Assembly (NCBI RefSeq): GCF_022808675.1
Contig: NZ_JAKZKV010000012.1
Coordinates: 62,001-126,000, forward strand
DNA length: 64,000 nt
Reading direction: 5' to 3'
Source: Parabacteroides sp. FAFU027
GTDB lineage: Bacteria; Bacteroidota; Bacteroidia; Bacteroidales; UBA7332
In this document: positions 1-7,458 of the stretch, piece after piece
Position numbering within the stretch: the stretch's first letter is position 1
Layout of the letters: every line of letters begins with the position of its first letter
Program-made: the position numbers and the translations under genes
The notes under the pieces: model-generated
The model's database searches: none
Told to the model about the DNA's origin: nothing
What the model saw: only the letters and a program-made list of their open reading frames with translations

Positions 1-1116
1 ATGAAAAAACACGGCCGTCGTAACATCGCCTGCCTGACCATCGCTCCGACCGGAACTACCAGCCTTATGACCCAGACCACTTCGGGTATCGAGCCGGTAT
101 TCCTTCCGGTGTACAAACGCCGCCGTAAGGTAAATCCGAATGACACACAGGTACGTGTGGATTTCGTGGACGAAGTGGGTGACTCATTCGAAGAGTATAT
201 CGTATTCCACCACAAGTTTGTGACCTGGATGGAAGCCAACGGATATTCTACAACTAAAAAATATACTTCTGCCGAAATTGATGAACTGGTTGCTAAATCG
301 CCTTATTTCAAAGCGACATCGAATGACGTGGACTGGATGCAAAAAGTACGCATGCAGGGCCGTATCCAGAAATGGGTGGACCACTCAATCAGCGTGACCA
401 TCAATCTTCCTCACGATGTATCGGAAGAGCTGGTTGGCCAGCTATACATCGAGGCATGGAAATCTGGCTGTAAAGGATGTACCGTTTACCGTGACGGTTC
501 ACGTGCCGGAGTACTTGTGGCTGCAAAAGAAGAGGTGGAAGCGCAAAAACCACAACACGCACATGAAATCGTAGAATCCCGTCCGAAAGAGCTGGAAGCC
601 GATGTAGTGAAATTCCAGAACAAGAAGGAAAAATGGATTGCTTTTGTCGGTTTGCTTGAAGGCCGTCCTTACGAAATCTTCACCGGACTTGCCGATGACG
701 AAGACGGTATCCTATTGCCGAAAAACGTTACGCACGGAAAGATTATCAAGAACGTGGATGAGCACGGCAACAAACGCTATGACTTCCAATACTCAAACCG
801 TCGCGGATACAAGACAACCATCGAAGGTCTTTCAGATAAATTCAACCCTGAATTCTGGAACTACGCGAAACTGATCTCCGGGGTATTGCGTTACGGTATG
901 CCAATTGACCAGGCAATGAAACTGGTATCGGGTCTGGAGCTCGATAGCGAATCGATCAACACATGGAAAAACGGCGTAGAACGCGCCCTCAAAAAATATC
1001 TTCCTAACGGAACTGTGGCACAGGGACAAACCTGCCCGAGCTGCGGTAACGAGACTCTGGTTTACCAGGAAGGATGCCTCATCTGTACCTCTTGCGGTAA
1101 CTCTAAGTGCGGATGA
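1..1116 (+). CDS. nrdJ: Adenosylcobalamin-dependent ribonucleotide reductase (class II), C-terminal part
   Basis: This is the last 371 residues of a B12-dependent ribonucleoside-diphosphate reductase, which makes deoxynucleotides for DNA synthesis with a cobalamin-generated radical. The reading frame is open at base 1, so the N-terminal part lies outside the window; family members are about 850 residues. Visible marks are the active-site-barrel motif APTGTTSLMTQTTSGIEPVF (residues 16-35 of the fragment), the GCKGCTVYRDGSR motif (about 155-167), and a C-terminal zinc ribbon with two CxxC pairs ending in CTSCGNSKCG. The C-terminal cysteines are known in this family to take part in thiol re-reduction. 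It is followed directly by a strong terminator and a repeat-rich gap, so it is the last gene of its transcript. Confidence 0.93.
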   Translation: MKKHGRRNIACLTIAPTGTTSLMTQTTSGIEPVFLPVYKRRRKVNPNDTQVRVDFVDEVGDSFEEYIVFHHKFVTWMEANGYSTTKKYTSAEIDELVAKSPYFKATSNDVDWMQKVRMQGRIQKWVDHSISVTINLPHDVSEELVGQLYIEAWKSGCKGCTVYRDGSRAGVLVAAKEEVEAQKPQHAHEIVESRPKELEADVVKFQNKKEKWIAFVGLLEGRPYEIFTGLADDEDGILLPKNVTHGKIIKNVDEHGNKRYDFQYSNRRGYKTTIEGLSDKFNPEFWNYAKLISGVLRYGMPIDQAMKLVSGLELDSESINTWKNGVERALKKYLPNGTVAQGQTCPSCGNETLVYQEGCLICTSCGNSKCG

Positions 1117-1160
1117 TCTGAAAGAAATCCAATTTCAATTTTCAATTTCAATTTCAAACA

Positions 1161-1196
1161 CGGCTTTACCCTTCGGGGTAAGGCCGTTGTTGTTTC
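1161..1196 (+). terminator. Rho-independent terminator after nrdJ
   Basis: An 11-bp stem (1161-1171 with 1176-1186, one G-U pair) closed by a TTCG tetraloop is followed by a T-rich run. It sits 45 bp after the nrdJ stop codon. Confidence 0.85.
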
Positions 1197-1275
1197 TCAG
1201 CTTTTTGTCCACGAATCTGCACGAATTATCACGAATCTAAAGATAGATAGGCGATTACCACAATAAGAGATAGAC

Positions 1276-1361
1276 GTATTTCAGGAATCCGGTTTTAACA
1301 TAACCGTAGAGACGTGGCCTGCCGCGTCTCTTGAAGATGTATTTCAGAAATCAGGTTTTAA
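1276..1361. repeat. Palindrome between two 23-bp direct repeats
   Basis: Near-identical 23-bp direct repeats (1276-1298 and 1339-1361, beginning gtatttcag) flank an 11-bp inverted repeat, AGAGACGTGGC and GCCGCGTCTCT (1308-1318 and 1321-1331, one mismatch, 2-base loop). Palindromes built on GAGACGCGGC are recurrent intergenic repeats in many bacterial genomes; copy number here is not known. Confidence 0.6.
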
Positions 1362-1443
1362 TACCCGCCCCTATTGGAGACATAGAGTAGTATATTTCTT
1401 ACCAGGGGAAAAACGGAAGTAACCGTGATTTAATAGCAGTACG

Positions 1444-1516
1444 TTACGGGTGTCGTGGTTTTTAACCGCGATAATATTCGTGGAGAATCAGCGGTTAAAA
1501 ACCGCTGCACCCGTAA
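1444..1516. repeat. REPIN-like inverted pair
   Basis: Two 26-base arms (1444-1469 and 1491-1516) are inverted copies with three mismatches, separated by 21 bases. Each arm carries its own small dyad around GCGGTTTTTAACCGC. Two REP-like units in inverted orientation are the typical layout of a REPIN, a non-autonomous element moved by RAYT transposases. No RAYT gene is in this window. Confidence 0.6.
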
Positions 1517-1909
1517 GATTATCACTTAAATCAGATACCGCCGTTGAAAAATATTTGTATATCTATTGTCGCAATCCCAGGTAGCTTTACCTGAATGTGC
1601 TGATTCTCTATTTTGGGGCTTCATAAGTCCTTTAGGGGTCCCGAATTCTATCAGTATAAGAAAAAAAAACAACAGCACTTGAGAACAGCGGGTTTATCAC
1701 ACAGCCTCTAATAGAGAGTCTTTCGATAGGTAAACCGAGGAACTTTACCTACCCCAAACTCATACAAATTAGAAGGTGTCCGAAAAGCAAGAATAAAACC
1801 AAATGCAAAGGCGCTAAAACGCAAAGTATTTTATTCTCAAATATACTTTTTCGCGTTTTTGCGCCTTCGTTTTCAATTAAGACTTTTGAGATACAGCCGT
1901 AAACACGGT

Positions 1910-2434
1910 TCATTCCCCTTCAAATGTCATGGCCGAAAAGACATCGTGGTCTTTAATTGCCTCGCGTCCTTTCAAATCAGGCAACTCGACCAGAAAAGCA
2001 CATTCTACGACTTTTCCACCCAGCTTTTCGACCAGCTTTACGGTAGCAGCAATTGTGCCGCCGGTAGCAATGAGGTCATCGATCACAACAATACGCTCCC
2101 CTCTACCGATAGCGTCAGCATGAATCTCCATTTCGGCGGAACCATACTCCAGATTATACTTCTCGCTGATGGTCTTGTAAGGAAGTTTCCCTTTTTTGCG
2201 GACCGGGACAAAACCAATCCCCAAACGATAAGCCAATACTGCCCCAAAGACAAATCCGCGGGCATCTATCCCCACAATCTTATCAATCTTCCGGTCTTTG
2301 TACCGCTCATAAAAAAGATCACAGGCGGCATGAAATGCCTCTCCATCCTGCATCAGGGTGGTTATATCACGAAAAGTCACGTTCTTAATCGGGAAATCGG
2401 GTATGGAACGGATTTTTTTCTTCAGGTCTGTCAT
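1910..2434 (-). CDS. apt: Adenine phosphoribosyltransferase
   Basis: Purine salvage enzyme that converts adenine and PRPP to AMP and pyrophosphate in the cytoplasm. The 174-residue length is normal for Apt. It shows the N-terminal IPDFPIKNVTFRDIT segment, the GIDARGFVFG purine-site region, and the PRPP-binding loop ERIVVIDDLIATGGT (about 113-127), with the two acidic residues and the TGGT turn intact. It stands alone, convergent with nrdJ and divergent from the hypothetical gene at 3084. Confidence 0.95.
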   Translation of the reverse strand: MTDLKKKIRSIPDFPIKNVTFRDITTLMQDGEAFHAACDLFYERYKDRKIDKIVGIDARGFVFGAVLAYRLGIGFVPVRKKGKLPYKTISEKYNLEYGSAEMEIHADAIGRGERIVVIDDLIATGGTIAATVKLVEKLGGKVVECAFLVELPDLKGREAIKDHDVFSAMTFEGE

Positions 2435-2688
2435 AATTATTGTATTTCAAATTAATGAGTCAATACACAAAGCTACAACATTTTCAAACAAGACAATACC
2501 CCCAACCTTCACAATCCGGGTACGACCGCCCAATATACCCCGTTTTAGGTAGTAAAAATGGCCTGATTATGGGATTTCCAAAAGATGGAAATATTCCGTA
2601 ATTTGCATCTTGTCAAATCGTCATTTAGCTATGACAAATGCAATCCGTTGCGTTTGCTTTCATGTTGGGATTTGGTGTTGGGAAAAGT

Positions 2689-2717
2689 CCCGGGTAAATG
2701 GCTACGGCCAACCCGGG
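2689..2717. repeat. GC-rich palindrome (CCCGGGT ... ACCCGGG)
   Basis: Arms CCCGGGT (2689-2695) and ACCCGGG (2711-2717) enclose an inner dyad TGGC/GCCA. It stands out from the AT-rich surroundings and is not at a gene end. Confidence 0.5.
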
Positions 2718-2835
2718 GCTTCAATCCAGTAAATACCCAACCTTTCAAGCATTTCCTTAGCCTTAGCCTTACACACACCTCCCTCCTCTATAAATCCAAT
2801 TAACATTCAGTTATATTGGAAATATTGATACGCAT

Positions 2836-2897
2836 CAAGCGGCCTGAAGCCGCTGAATGCCAGCGCCCCACACCGTGCAGCGGCTCAAAGCCGCTTG
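2836..2897. repeat. REPIN-like inverted pair
   Basis: Two 20-base units, 2836-2855 and 2878-2897, are inverted copies of each other differing only in the central bases. Each unit is itself a palindrome (AAGCGGC ... GCCGCT). The 22-base spacer contains CAGCGCCCCACACCG. The architecture is that of a REP doublet. Confidence 0.65.
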
Positions 2898-3083
2898 CCG
2901 GATGGATAAAACTCCTTTTATTATGACTGAGAACGGCGAGGATTACTATGACTGAAACACCTTTGATTTCAATATACGGGAACTACAAGGGCTCCCCCTA
3001 CACCCTTTTACTCCTTATAACTCCCTTTTACTTCTAAAAAATTGAATACCTTTACAGTCGAATATTTACCCAAAGACCTTCGA

Positions 3084-3560
3084 ATGAAAGCCGCTTCTCT
3101 CAGTGAAATCCGAACTACACTAAACCACCTTCCACCGGAAGTTTTGTCCGAACTTTGCATCCGACTGATTAAATACAAAAAGGAAAATAAGGAGTTCCTC
3201 TCCTACCTGTTGTATGAAGCTGACGACGAAACCGGTTATGTCGATGGGATTAAGAAGGAGATGGACATACTGTTCAAAGAGGTAAACCGACGGAATCTCA
3301 CCCTGAGCAAGAAAACGCTTCAAAAAATCCTTCGTCAAATCAACCGCTATGCCAAATATTCCGGCTCAAAACGCACCGATGCCGATTTACACATCTATTT
3401 CTGCTTAAAGCTACGGGAATCCGGGCTTCCTTTGGATAAAAATGCAACGCTGCAAAACATCTACATGCGCCAGCTAACCCGCATACACAAAGCGTTGGCA
3501 ACGCTTCATGAAGATTTACAATACGATTACGAAGAGGTGATGGAAAAACTGATGCGGTAA
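3084..3560 (+). CDS. Conserved-looking hypothetical protein
   Basis: A 158-residue, mainly helical, soluble protein that I cannot assign to a function. It has no signal peptide or membrane segment and is rich in Lys, Glu and Leu (for example LSELCIRLIKYKKENKEFLS). Proteins of this size and style recur in Bacteroidota as unnamed conserved genes. I chose ATG at 3084 rather than TTG at 3042, because a -7-like box TACCTTTA at 3046-3053 would put the transcript start after the TTG. It lies 70 bases before surE, which has its own promoter, so the two need not be co-transcribed. Confidence 0.7.
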   Translation: MKAASLSEIRTTLNHLPPEVLSELCIRLIKYKKENKEFLSYLLYEADDETGYVDGIKKEMDILFKEVNRRNLTLSKKTLQKILRQINRYAKYSGSKRTDADLHIYFCLKLRESGLPLDKNATLQNIYMRQLTRIHKALATLHEDLQYDYEEVMEKLMR

Positions 3561-3602
3561 TCAATCTAAACTTCATTATTTCCTTCTCAGCGAATATTTG
3601 GC

Positions 3603-3610
3603 TAAATTTG
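3603..3610 (+). promoter_or_regulatory. -7 box of the surE-lpxB promoter
   Basis: TAAATTTG is an exact match to the Bacteroidota TAnnTTTG element. It lies 20 bases before the ATG at 3631, and a TTTC is at a suitable -33 distance. It argues against the upstream TTG at 3598 as a start. Confidence 0.65.
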
Positions 3611-3630
3611 TAACAACAAAAGACAACAAC

Positions 3631-4407
3631 ATGGACATCCAACATAGCAACAAACCGCTCATCCTTGTCACCAATGATGATGGCGTTCACGCAAAAGGCA
3701 TTGCCTCGCTGATCGAAGCTCTGCGCGGATTGGGACAGATTATCGTAATGGCTCCCGATTCTGCCCGTTCCGGTCAATCGAGTGCAATTACACCTAACAC
3801 ACCGCTCCGTTTTCATAAAATCAAAGAAGAAAACGACCTGGAAGTTTACCAATGTAACGGAACCCCTGTAGATTGCGTAAAACTGGCATTCAACCAACTA
3901 CTGGAACGCAAACCGGACCTGCTGGTTTCCGGAATTAATCATGGCTCCAACTCTGCTGTAAGTATTCACTATTCAGGGACGATGGGTGCAGTAATCGAAG
4001 GATGTATTGCCGGAGTCCCCTCTGTGGGATTTTCTTTGTGTAGTTTTCTAAGCAATGCAGACTTCTCCGTAAGTCAGATCTACGTCCGACGTATAGCTAC
4101 CGATATATTAGCCAATGGCATTTCTCCCGGTATTTGCCTGAATGTAAATGTACCTTACACTCCTGATGTGAAAGGTATCCGGGTCTCCAGACAAACCGAT
4201 GCGGTATGGCAGGAAGAGTTTATGAAACGCACCGACCCACACGGCCGGGAATACTACTGGCTCACAGGTTCGATGTACAACCGCGAACCTGATGCGAAAG
4301 ATACCTGTGAATGGGCACTGGCCAATGATTATGTTTCGGTCGTTCCCTGCAAAGTCGATTTGACTGCTCACCACTATATTGACCACCTGAAAAACCGTCT
4401 GGAATGA
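3631..4407 (+). CDS. surE: 5'/3'-nucleotidase SurE
   Basis: Metal-dependent phosphatase that removes phosphate from nucleoside monophosphates, a survival and nucleotide housekeeping enzyme. With ATG 3631 it is 258 residues, the family length. The N-terminal metal-binding motif ILVTNDDGVHAKG, the NGTPVDCVKLA region, and SGINHGSNSAVSIHYSGT (metal and phosphate ligands) are all present. The stop codon overlaps the lpxB start by 4 bases (ATGA), so the two are translationally coupled, an arrangement common in Bacteroidota. Confidence 0.94.
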   Translation: MDIQHSNKPLILVTNDDGVHAKGIASLIEALRGLGQIIVMAPDSARSGQSSAITPNTPLRFHKIKEENDLEVYQCNGTPVDCVKLAFNQLLERKPDLLVSGINHGSNSAVSIHYSGTMGAVIEGCIAGVPSVGFSLCSFLSNADFSVSQIYVRRIATDILANGISPGICLNVNVPYTPDVKGIRVSRQTDAVWQEEFMKRTDPHGREYYWLTGSMYNREPDAKDTCEWALANDYVSVVPCKVDLTAHHYIDHLKNRLE

Positions 4408-5537
4408 GATACTTTCTAATTGCCGGTGAAGCATCGGGCGACCTGCACGCTGCCAACCTGATGGCTACCCTGAAAAAAGAAGATACACAAGCTGAATTCC
4501 GTTTTCTGGGCGGAGACCTGATGCTGGCTCAGGGAGGAACATTGATTAAACATTACCGGGAAATGGCCTTTATGGGATTCATCCCCGTCTTGATGAATCT
4601 GAAGACCATCATGCGCAACATGGCGGTCTGTAAGCAGGAAATCAAGTCTTTTGCGCCTGACGTGGTGATTCTCATCGACTATCCGGGCTTCAACCTCAAG
4701 ATTGCTAAATTTGTAAAGACAGAATTGGGCATCCCCGTTCACTACTACATTTCCCCTAAAATCTGGGCATGGAAAGAGTATCGCATCAAGGATATCAAGC
4801 GATATGTGGATAAGATGTTTTCGATTTTACCCTTCGAAGTGCCGTTTTATCAAAAGCATGATTACCCCATCCAATATGTGGGAAATCCTTCTCTGGACGA
4901 GATTCACCATTATAAAACCACACAACAGGCAGAGGTTGCTTCATTCCGAAGCACCAATAAATTAAGCGAAAAACCCATTGTTGCACTGCTCGCCGGTAGC
5001 CGCAAACAGGAGATTGACAAGAATCTGCCACTGATGCTGGATGCAGCAAAGGATTTCCCCGGATACCAGTTTATCATTGCGGGCGCTCCGGGCATTGACC
5101 GGGAATATTATGCCACTTACATTCAGGACACAGAAGCTAAGATTGTCTTCGGACAGACCTACCCTCTACTGAGCAATGCGTATGCAGCCCTGGTAACATC
5201 CGGAACAGCCACATTGGAAACAGCCCTCTTTGACGTACCTCAAGCGGTTTGCTATTACCAGAGCGGAGGAAAGATACTTTATTATGTCGTGGAAAAGATT
5301 CTGAAAGTGCCTTATGTCTCGTTGGTCAATCTGATAGCCAACCGTACAGTGGTTAAGGAACTATTGGGCTACAAGGCATCGGTAGAAAACCTGACAGAAG
5401 AGCTGAATCTGCTTCTGACCAACACAAACTATCGGGAAGAGATAAAAACCGGCTACCAGGAAATAGACCGTTTACTTGGCGAACCAGGCGCACCGGAACA
5501 CGCTGCGAAAGCGATTATTGCTAATTTGAAAAAATAG
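4404..5537 (+). CDS. lpxB: Lipid-A-disaccharide synthase
   Basis: GT19 glycosyltransferase at the inner face of the cytoplasmic membrane. It joins UDP-2,3-diacylglucosamine and 2,3-diacylglucosamine 1-phosphate into the lipid A disaccharide, so the organism makes lipopolysaccharide or lipooligosaccharide. The 377 residues include the N-terminal GEASGDLHAANL motif, DYPGFNLKIAK, YYISPKIWAWKEYR, LLAGSRKQEI (start of the donor-binding half) and TSGTATLETALFDVPQAVCY. All family landmarks are intact. It is coupled to surE by a 4-base overlap. Confidence 0.96.
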   Translation: MRYFLIAGEASGDLHAANLMATLKKEDTQAEFRFLGGDLMLAQGGTLIKHYREMAFMGFIPVLMNLKTIMRNMAVCKQEIKSFAPDVVILIDYPGFNLKIAKFVKTELGIPVHYYISPKIWAWKEYRIKDIKRYVDKMFSILPFEVPFYQKHDYPIQYVGNPSLDEIHHYKTTQQAEVASFRSTNKLSEKPIVALLAGSRKQEIDKNLPLMLDAAKDFPGYQFIIAGAPGIDREYYATYIQDTEAKIVFGQTYPLLSNAYAALVTSGTATLETALFDVPQAVCYYQSGGKILYYVVEKILKVPYVSLVNLIANRTVVKELLGYKASVENLTEELNLLLTNTNYREEIKTGYQEIDRLLGEPGAPEHAAKAIIANLKK

Positions 5538-5538
5538 T

Positions 5539-5825
5539 AAATTAGCAGATTAGCAAATTTGAGGATGTGTCAATTTGAGAATTAGCAGATTTGAAAATGT
5601 GGAGATTAGGAAAATAATTTCCACATCTTCACATTCTCATATCTTCAAAACATCTTCAAATTTGCTAATTCGCTAATTATCACATCTGCAAGTTTTCAAA
5701 TGATCTCAAATTGCCCTTTATTCTGAAAAATGCCAATCAGGCACAAATAACATAATTCCAGGATGTACAAATTCGGGAATTAATCTTCACATCTTCGAAT
5801 TTGCTAATTTGCTAATTCTCAAATT
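5539..5825. repeat. Imperfect inverted repeats built on AATTAGCAAATTTGAAGATG
   Basis: The gap between the convergent lpxB and amidase genes is filled by degenerate copies of ATTAGCAAATTTG/CAAATTTGCTAAT and CACATCTTC/GAAGATGTG. Copies at 5539-5600 are inverted relative to those at 5650-5700 and 5782-5825, so the segment can fold into long imperfect hairpins. It probably also ends transcription from both sides. Confidence 0.6.
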
Positions 5826-6598
5826 ATCTCAAACCGATCTCCATCCATCCATACCGGAAATTTCTTACGGAAATCTTCCAACGAATCCATCGAGACAACA
5901 GCCGTCAGGCACTCCTCAACACCCGGTGTACAGGAAACAACCGTTTGACCGCGGGCATCAATCAGCGTAGAATCCCCGCTATATTTCAAACCAAGCCCAT
6001 CTGTTCCCACACGGTTCACACCACACACATAGGCCATATTCTCCACCGCACGCGCCGGTAATAACAGATTCCAGACTTTTGAACGGGAAGCCGGCCAGTT
6101 GGCTACATAGATCAGTAAGTCATACTCATTCTGCACATTGCGCGCCCACACCGGGAAGCGCAGGTCATAACATATCAACAGACAAATCTTCCACTCCTTG
6201 TAATTGACAATCAGACGTTCCAGACCACTGCTGTAATGATTTGGCTCATCGCCCATACGGAACAAGTGTCGTTTGTCGTAATGCTCCACACATCCATCCG
6301 GATGAATGAAAAAACCGCGGTTATAATAACGTCCGGCATCCAGGGCAATCATGCTTCCGCACAAGGCAACATCATTATGTCGGGCCAATTCCCGTAAAGA
6401 ACGAATTGTGTAGCCATCCATGCTCTCTGCCATTTCCTTTGACTTCATAGAAAAGCCGGTAGAAAACATCTCAGGAAGCACAACAAGGTCTGTTATACCG
6501 GAAAGTTGTTTCAGTTTTTCGGAGAGGTTTTCCAGATTTGATTTTTTATCCTCCCAGACAATATCGCTTTGGTACAGGGTGATGCGGAGTTCGTTCAT
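5819..6598 (-). CDS. Nitrilase-superfamily amidase (omega-amidase/YafV-like)
   Basis: Carbon-nitrogen hydrolase of 259 residues. The Glu-Lys-Cys catalytic triad is visible as E43 (LPEMF), K109 (YDKRHLF) and C143 (LICYDLRFPVWARN). The MFSTGFS segment after the Glu and the DLRFPVW after the Cys are typical of omega-amidase and YafV relatives, which hydrolyse alpha-keto-glutaramate or alpha-keto-succinamate as metabolite repair. The exact substrate is inferred from family resemblance only. It is a single-gene unit read from its own promoter. Confidence 0.88.
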   Translation of the reverse strand: MNELRITLYQSDIVWEDKKSNLENLSEKLKQLSGITDLVVLPEMFSTGFSMKSKEMAESMDGYTIRSLRELARHNDVALCGSMIALDAGRYYNRGFFIHPDGCVEHYDKRHLFRMGDEPNHYSSGLERLIVNYKEWKICLLICYDLRFPVWARNVQNEYDLLIYVANWPASRSKVWNLLLPARAVENMAYVCGVNRVGTDGLGLKYSGDSTLIDARGQTVVSCTPGVEECLTAVVSMDSLEDFRKKFPVWMDGDRFEII

Positions 6599-6641
6599 AG
6601 TGAATAATATCTTATTTATTAAAGAAATAATATCTGCTTGA

Positions 6642-6649
6642 CAAATATA
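6642..6649 (-). promoter_or_regulatory. -7 box of the amidase promoter
   Basis: On the minus strand this reads TATATTTG, an exact TAnnTTTG match 44 bases before the amidase ATG. No good -33 TTTG was found. Confidence 0.55.
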
Positions 6650-6776
6650 CCCAATCGACTCAATACCCAGCGACTCTTTAGATTAAACTTCATCAATAAA
6701 AGCACAGCGAAGGCGTAAAAACATTCAAGTAAATACTTATTATGCTTCATTAAATATTACAAACACATCAATACCA

Positions 6777-6784
6777 TATCTTTG
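6777..6784 (+). promoter_or_regulatory. Candidate -7 box far upstream of the exopolysaccharide operon
   Basis: TATCTTTG followed by CACCGC is an exact match to the Bacteroidota -7 element. The next plus-strand gene begins 675 bases later. It may drive the operon with a long leader, or a small RNA. Confidence 0.4.
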
Positions 6785-6951
6785 CACCGCAAAAATAAAC
6801 TAAGTAAGTTTGCATCTGAATTATTTAAAAATTGAAATTTGAATAATATAAAGAAACAACGAAGCTTATGTAACTTAGCAATAACTGCAAAAGAGTAAAA
6901 AGACAAGAGAGAAAGGGAACCAGGGGTAGTAAAAAACACTCATTCATTTAG

Positions 6952-7063
6952 AGTCTGTTTTTAATTTTTTCACTCGACTTTTTTAGAACTATTTCGAAGT
7001 AGATTTTTCACTCCCCCCTTAATTTAGCAGGCTAAATCAAGGGGAAAAAGTAAAAAACAGACT
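6952..7063. repeat. Nested inverted repeat (fold-back element)
   Basis: Outer arms 6952-6971 and 7044-7063 match at 18 of 20 positions (AGTCTGTTTTT ... AAAAACAGACT). Inside lies a second stem, CCCCTTAATTTAGC (7015-7028) with GCTAAATCAAGGGG (7031-7044), one mismatch. The whole is 112 bases. It could be a MITE-like insertion, a leader RNA structure or an attenuator. Confidence 0.6.
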
Positions 7064-7458
7064 GGGAAAAGACTAAATATAGAGCAAGGAAAGACGATTT
7101 ACCTGCTTATAAAAAGATTTCGGTAAAATTTAAACAGGCTCTTAGTACCACTGCACATAGACAATCAACGCACTAACTGCTGAATCTATTCGTTGCATTA
7201 TCTAAACATTAAAAAACAGAGATATAACAATCATAGAAACGGATAAACAACTATACTCTATAGCTCTATCTAAAACAATGATTGTTTCATCAAAAAAAAT
7301 ATCGCACATGTTTCCTGATTGTTATTGTAACTAAATCAGGGCTATACAAGACATAAACAACATAAGAGCAACATTCTCCATTCCTATTTCATTTGAATAA
7401 TCAGCAAGCTGATTTCTGATTATTTATTCATTGCAACCATCTAAATATCAAGATATAA

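Larger units (their letters stand above)
1117..1909. other. Repeat-rich intergenic region between nrdJ and apt
   Basis: About 790 bases without a credible gene, between the 3' ends of two convergent genes. Apart from the nrdJ terminator it holds a palindrome flanked by direct repeats (1276-1361) and a large inverted pair (1444-1516), listed separately. The rest is AT-rich sequence broken by stops in all frames. The composition looks like an accumulation site for small non-coding repeats. Confidence 0.6.
2435..3083. other. Intergenic region between apt and a hypothetical gene
   Basis: About 650 bases between divergent genes, without a supported gene. It contains a GC-rich hairpin at 2689-2717 and a REPIN-like pair at 2836-2897. 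A weak promoter for the downstream gene is at 3046-3053 (TACCTTTA). Confidence 0.55.
6599..7458. other. Long AT-rich leader region upstream of the exopolysaccharide operon
   Basis: A divergent intergenic gap of 860 bases without a supported gene. On the plus strand, TATCTTTG at 6777-6784 is an exact -7 match. No comparable box lies close to the start codon at 7459, so the operon may carry a leader of about 670 bases. The leader holds a nested fold-back (6952-7063) and a small hairpin at 7399-7414 (AATCAGC/GCTGATT). No known riboswitch consensus was recognised by eye. Confidence 0.55.

Noticed and set aside
1859-2455. 198-residue plus-strand open frame over apt
   Set aside because: It is the antisense shadow of a clear Apt gene and has no protein-like features of its own.
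2585-2803. 72-residue open frame in the apt upstream gap
   Set aside because: It crosses the GC-rich palindrome at 2689-2717 and has no family resemblance or start signal.
3340-3897. 185-residue minus-strand open frame over the hypothetical and surE
   Set aside because: It spans two genes on the other strand, is Cys- and His-rich without pattern, and has no promoter.
6599-7458. Known riboswitch (c-di-GMP, cobalamin, SAM) in the long leader
   Set aside because: No consensus core was recognised by eye. An Infernal search against Rfam would be decisive.
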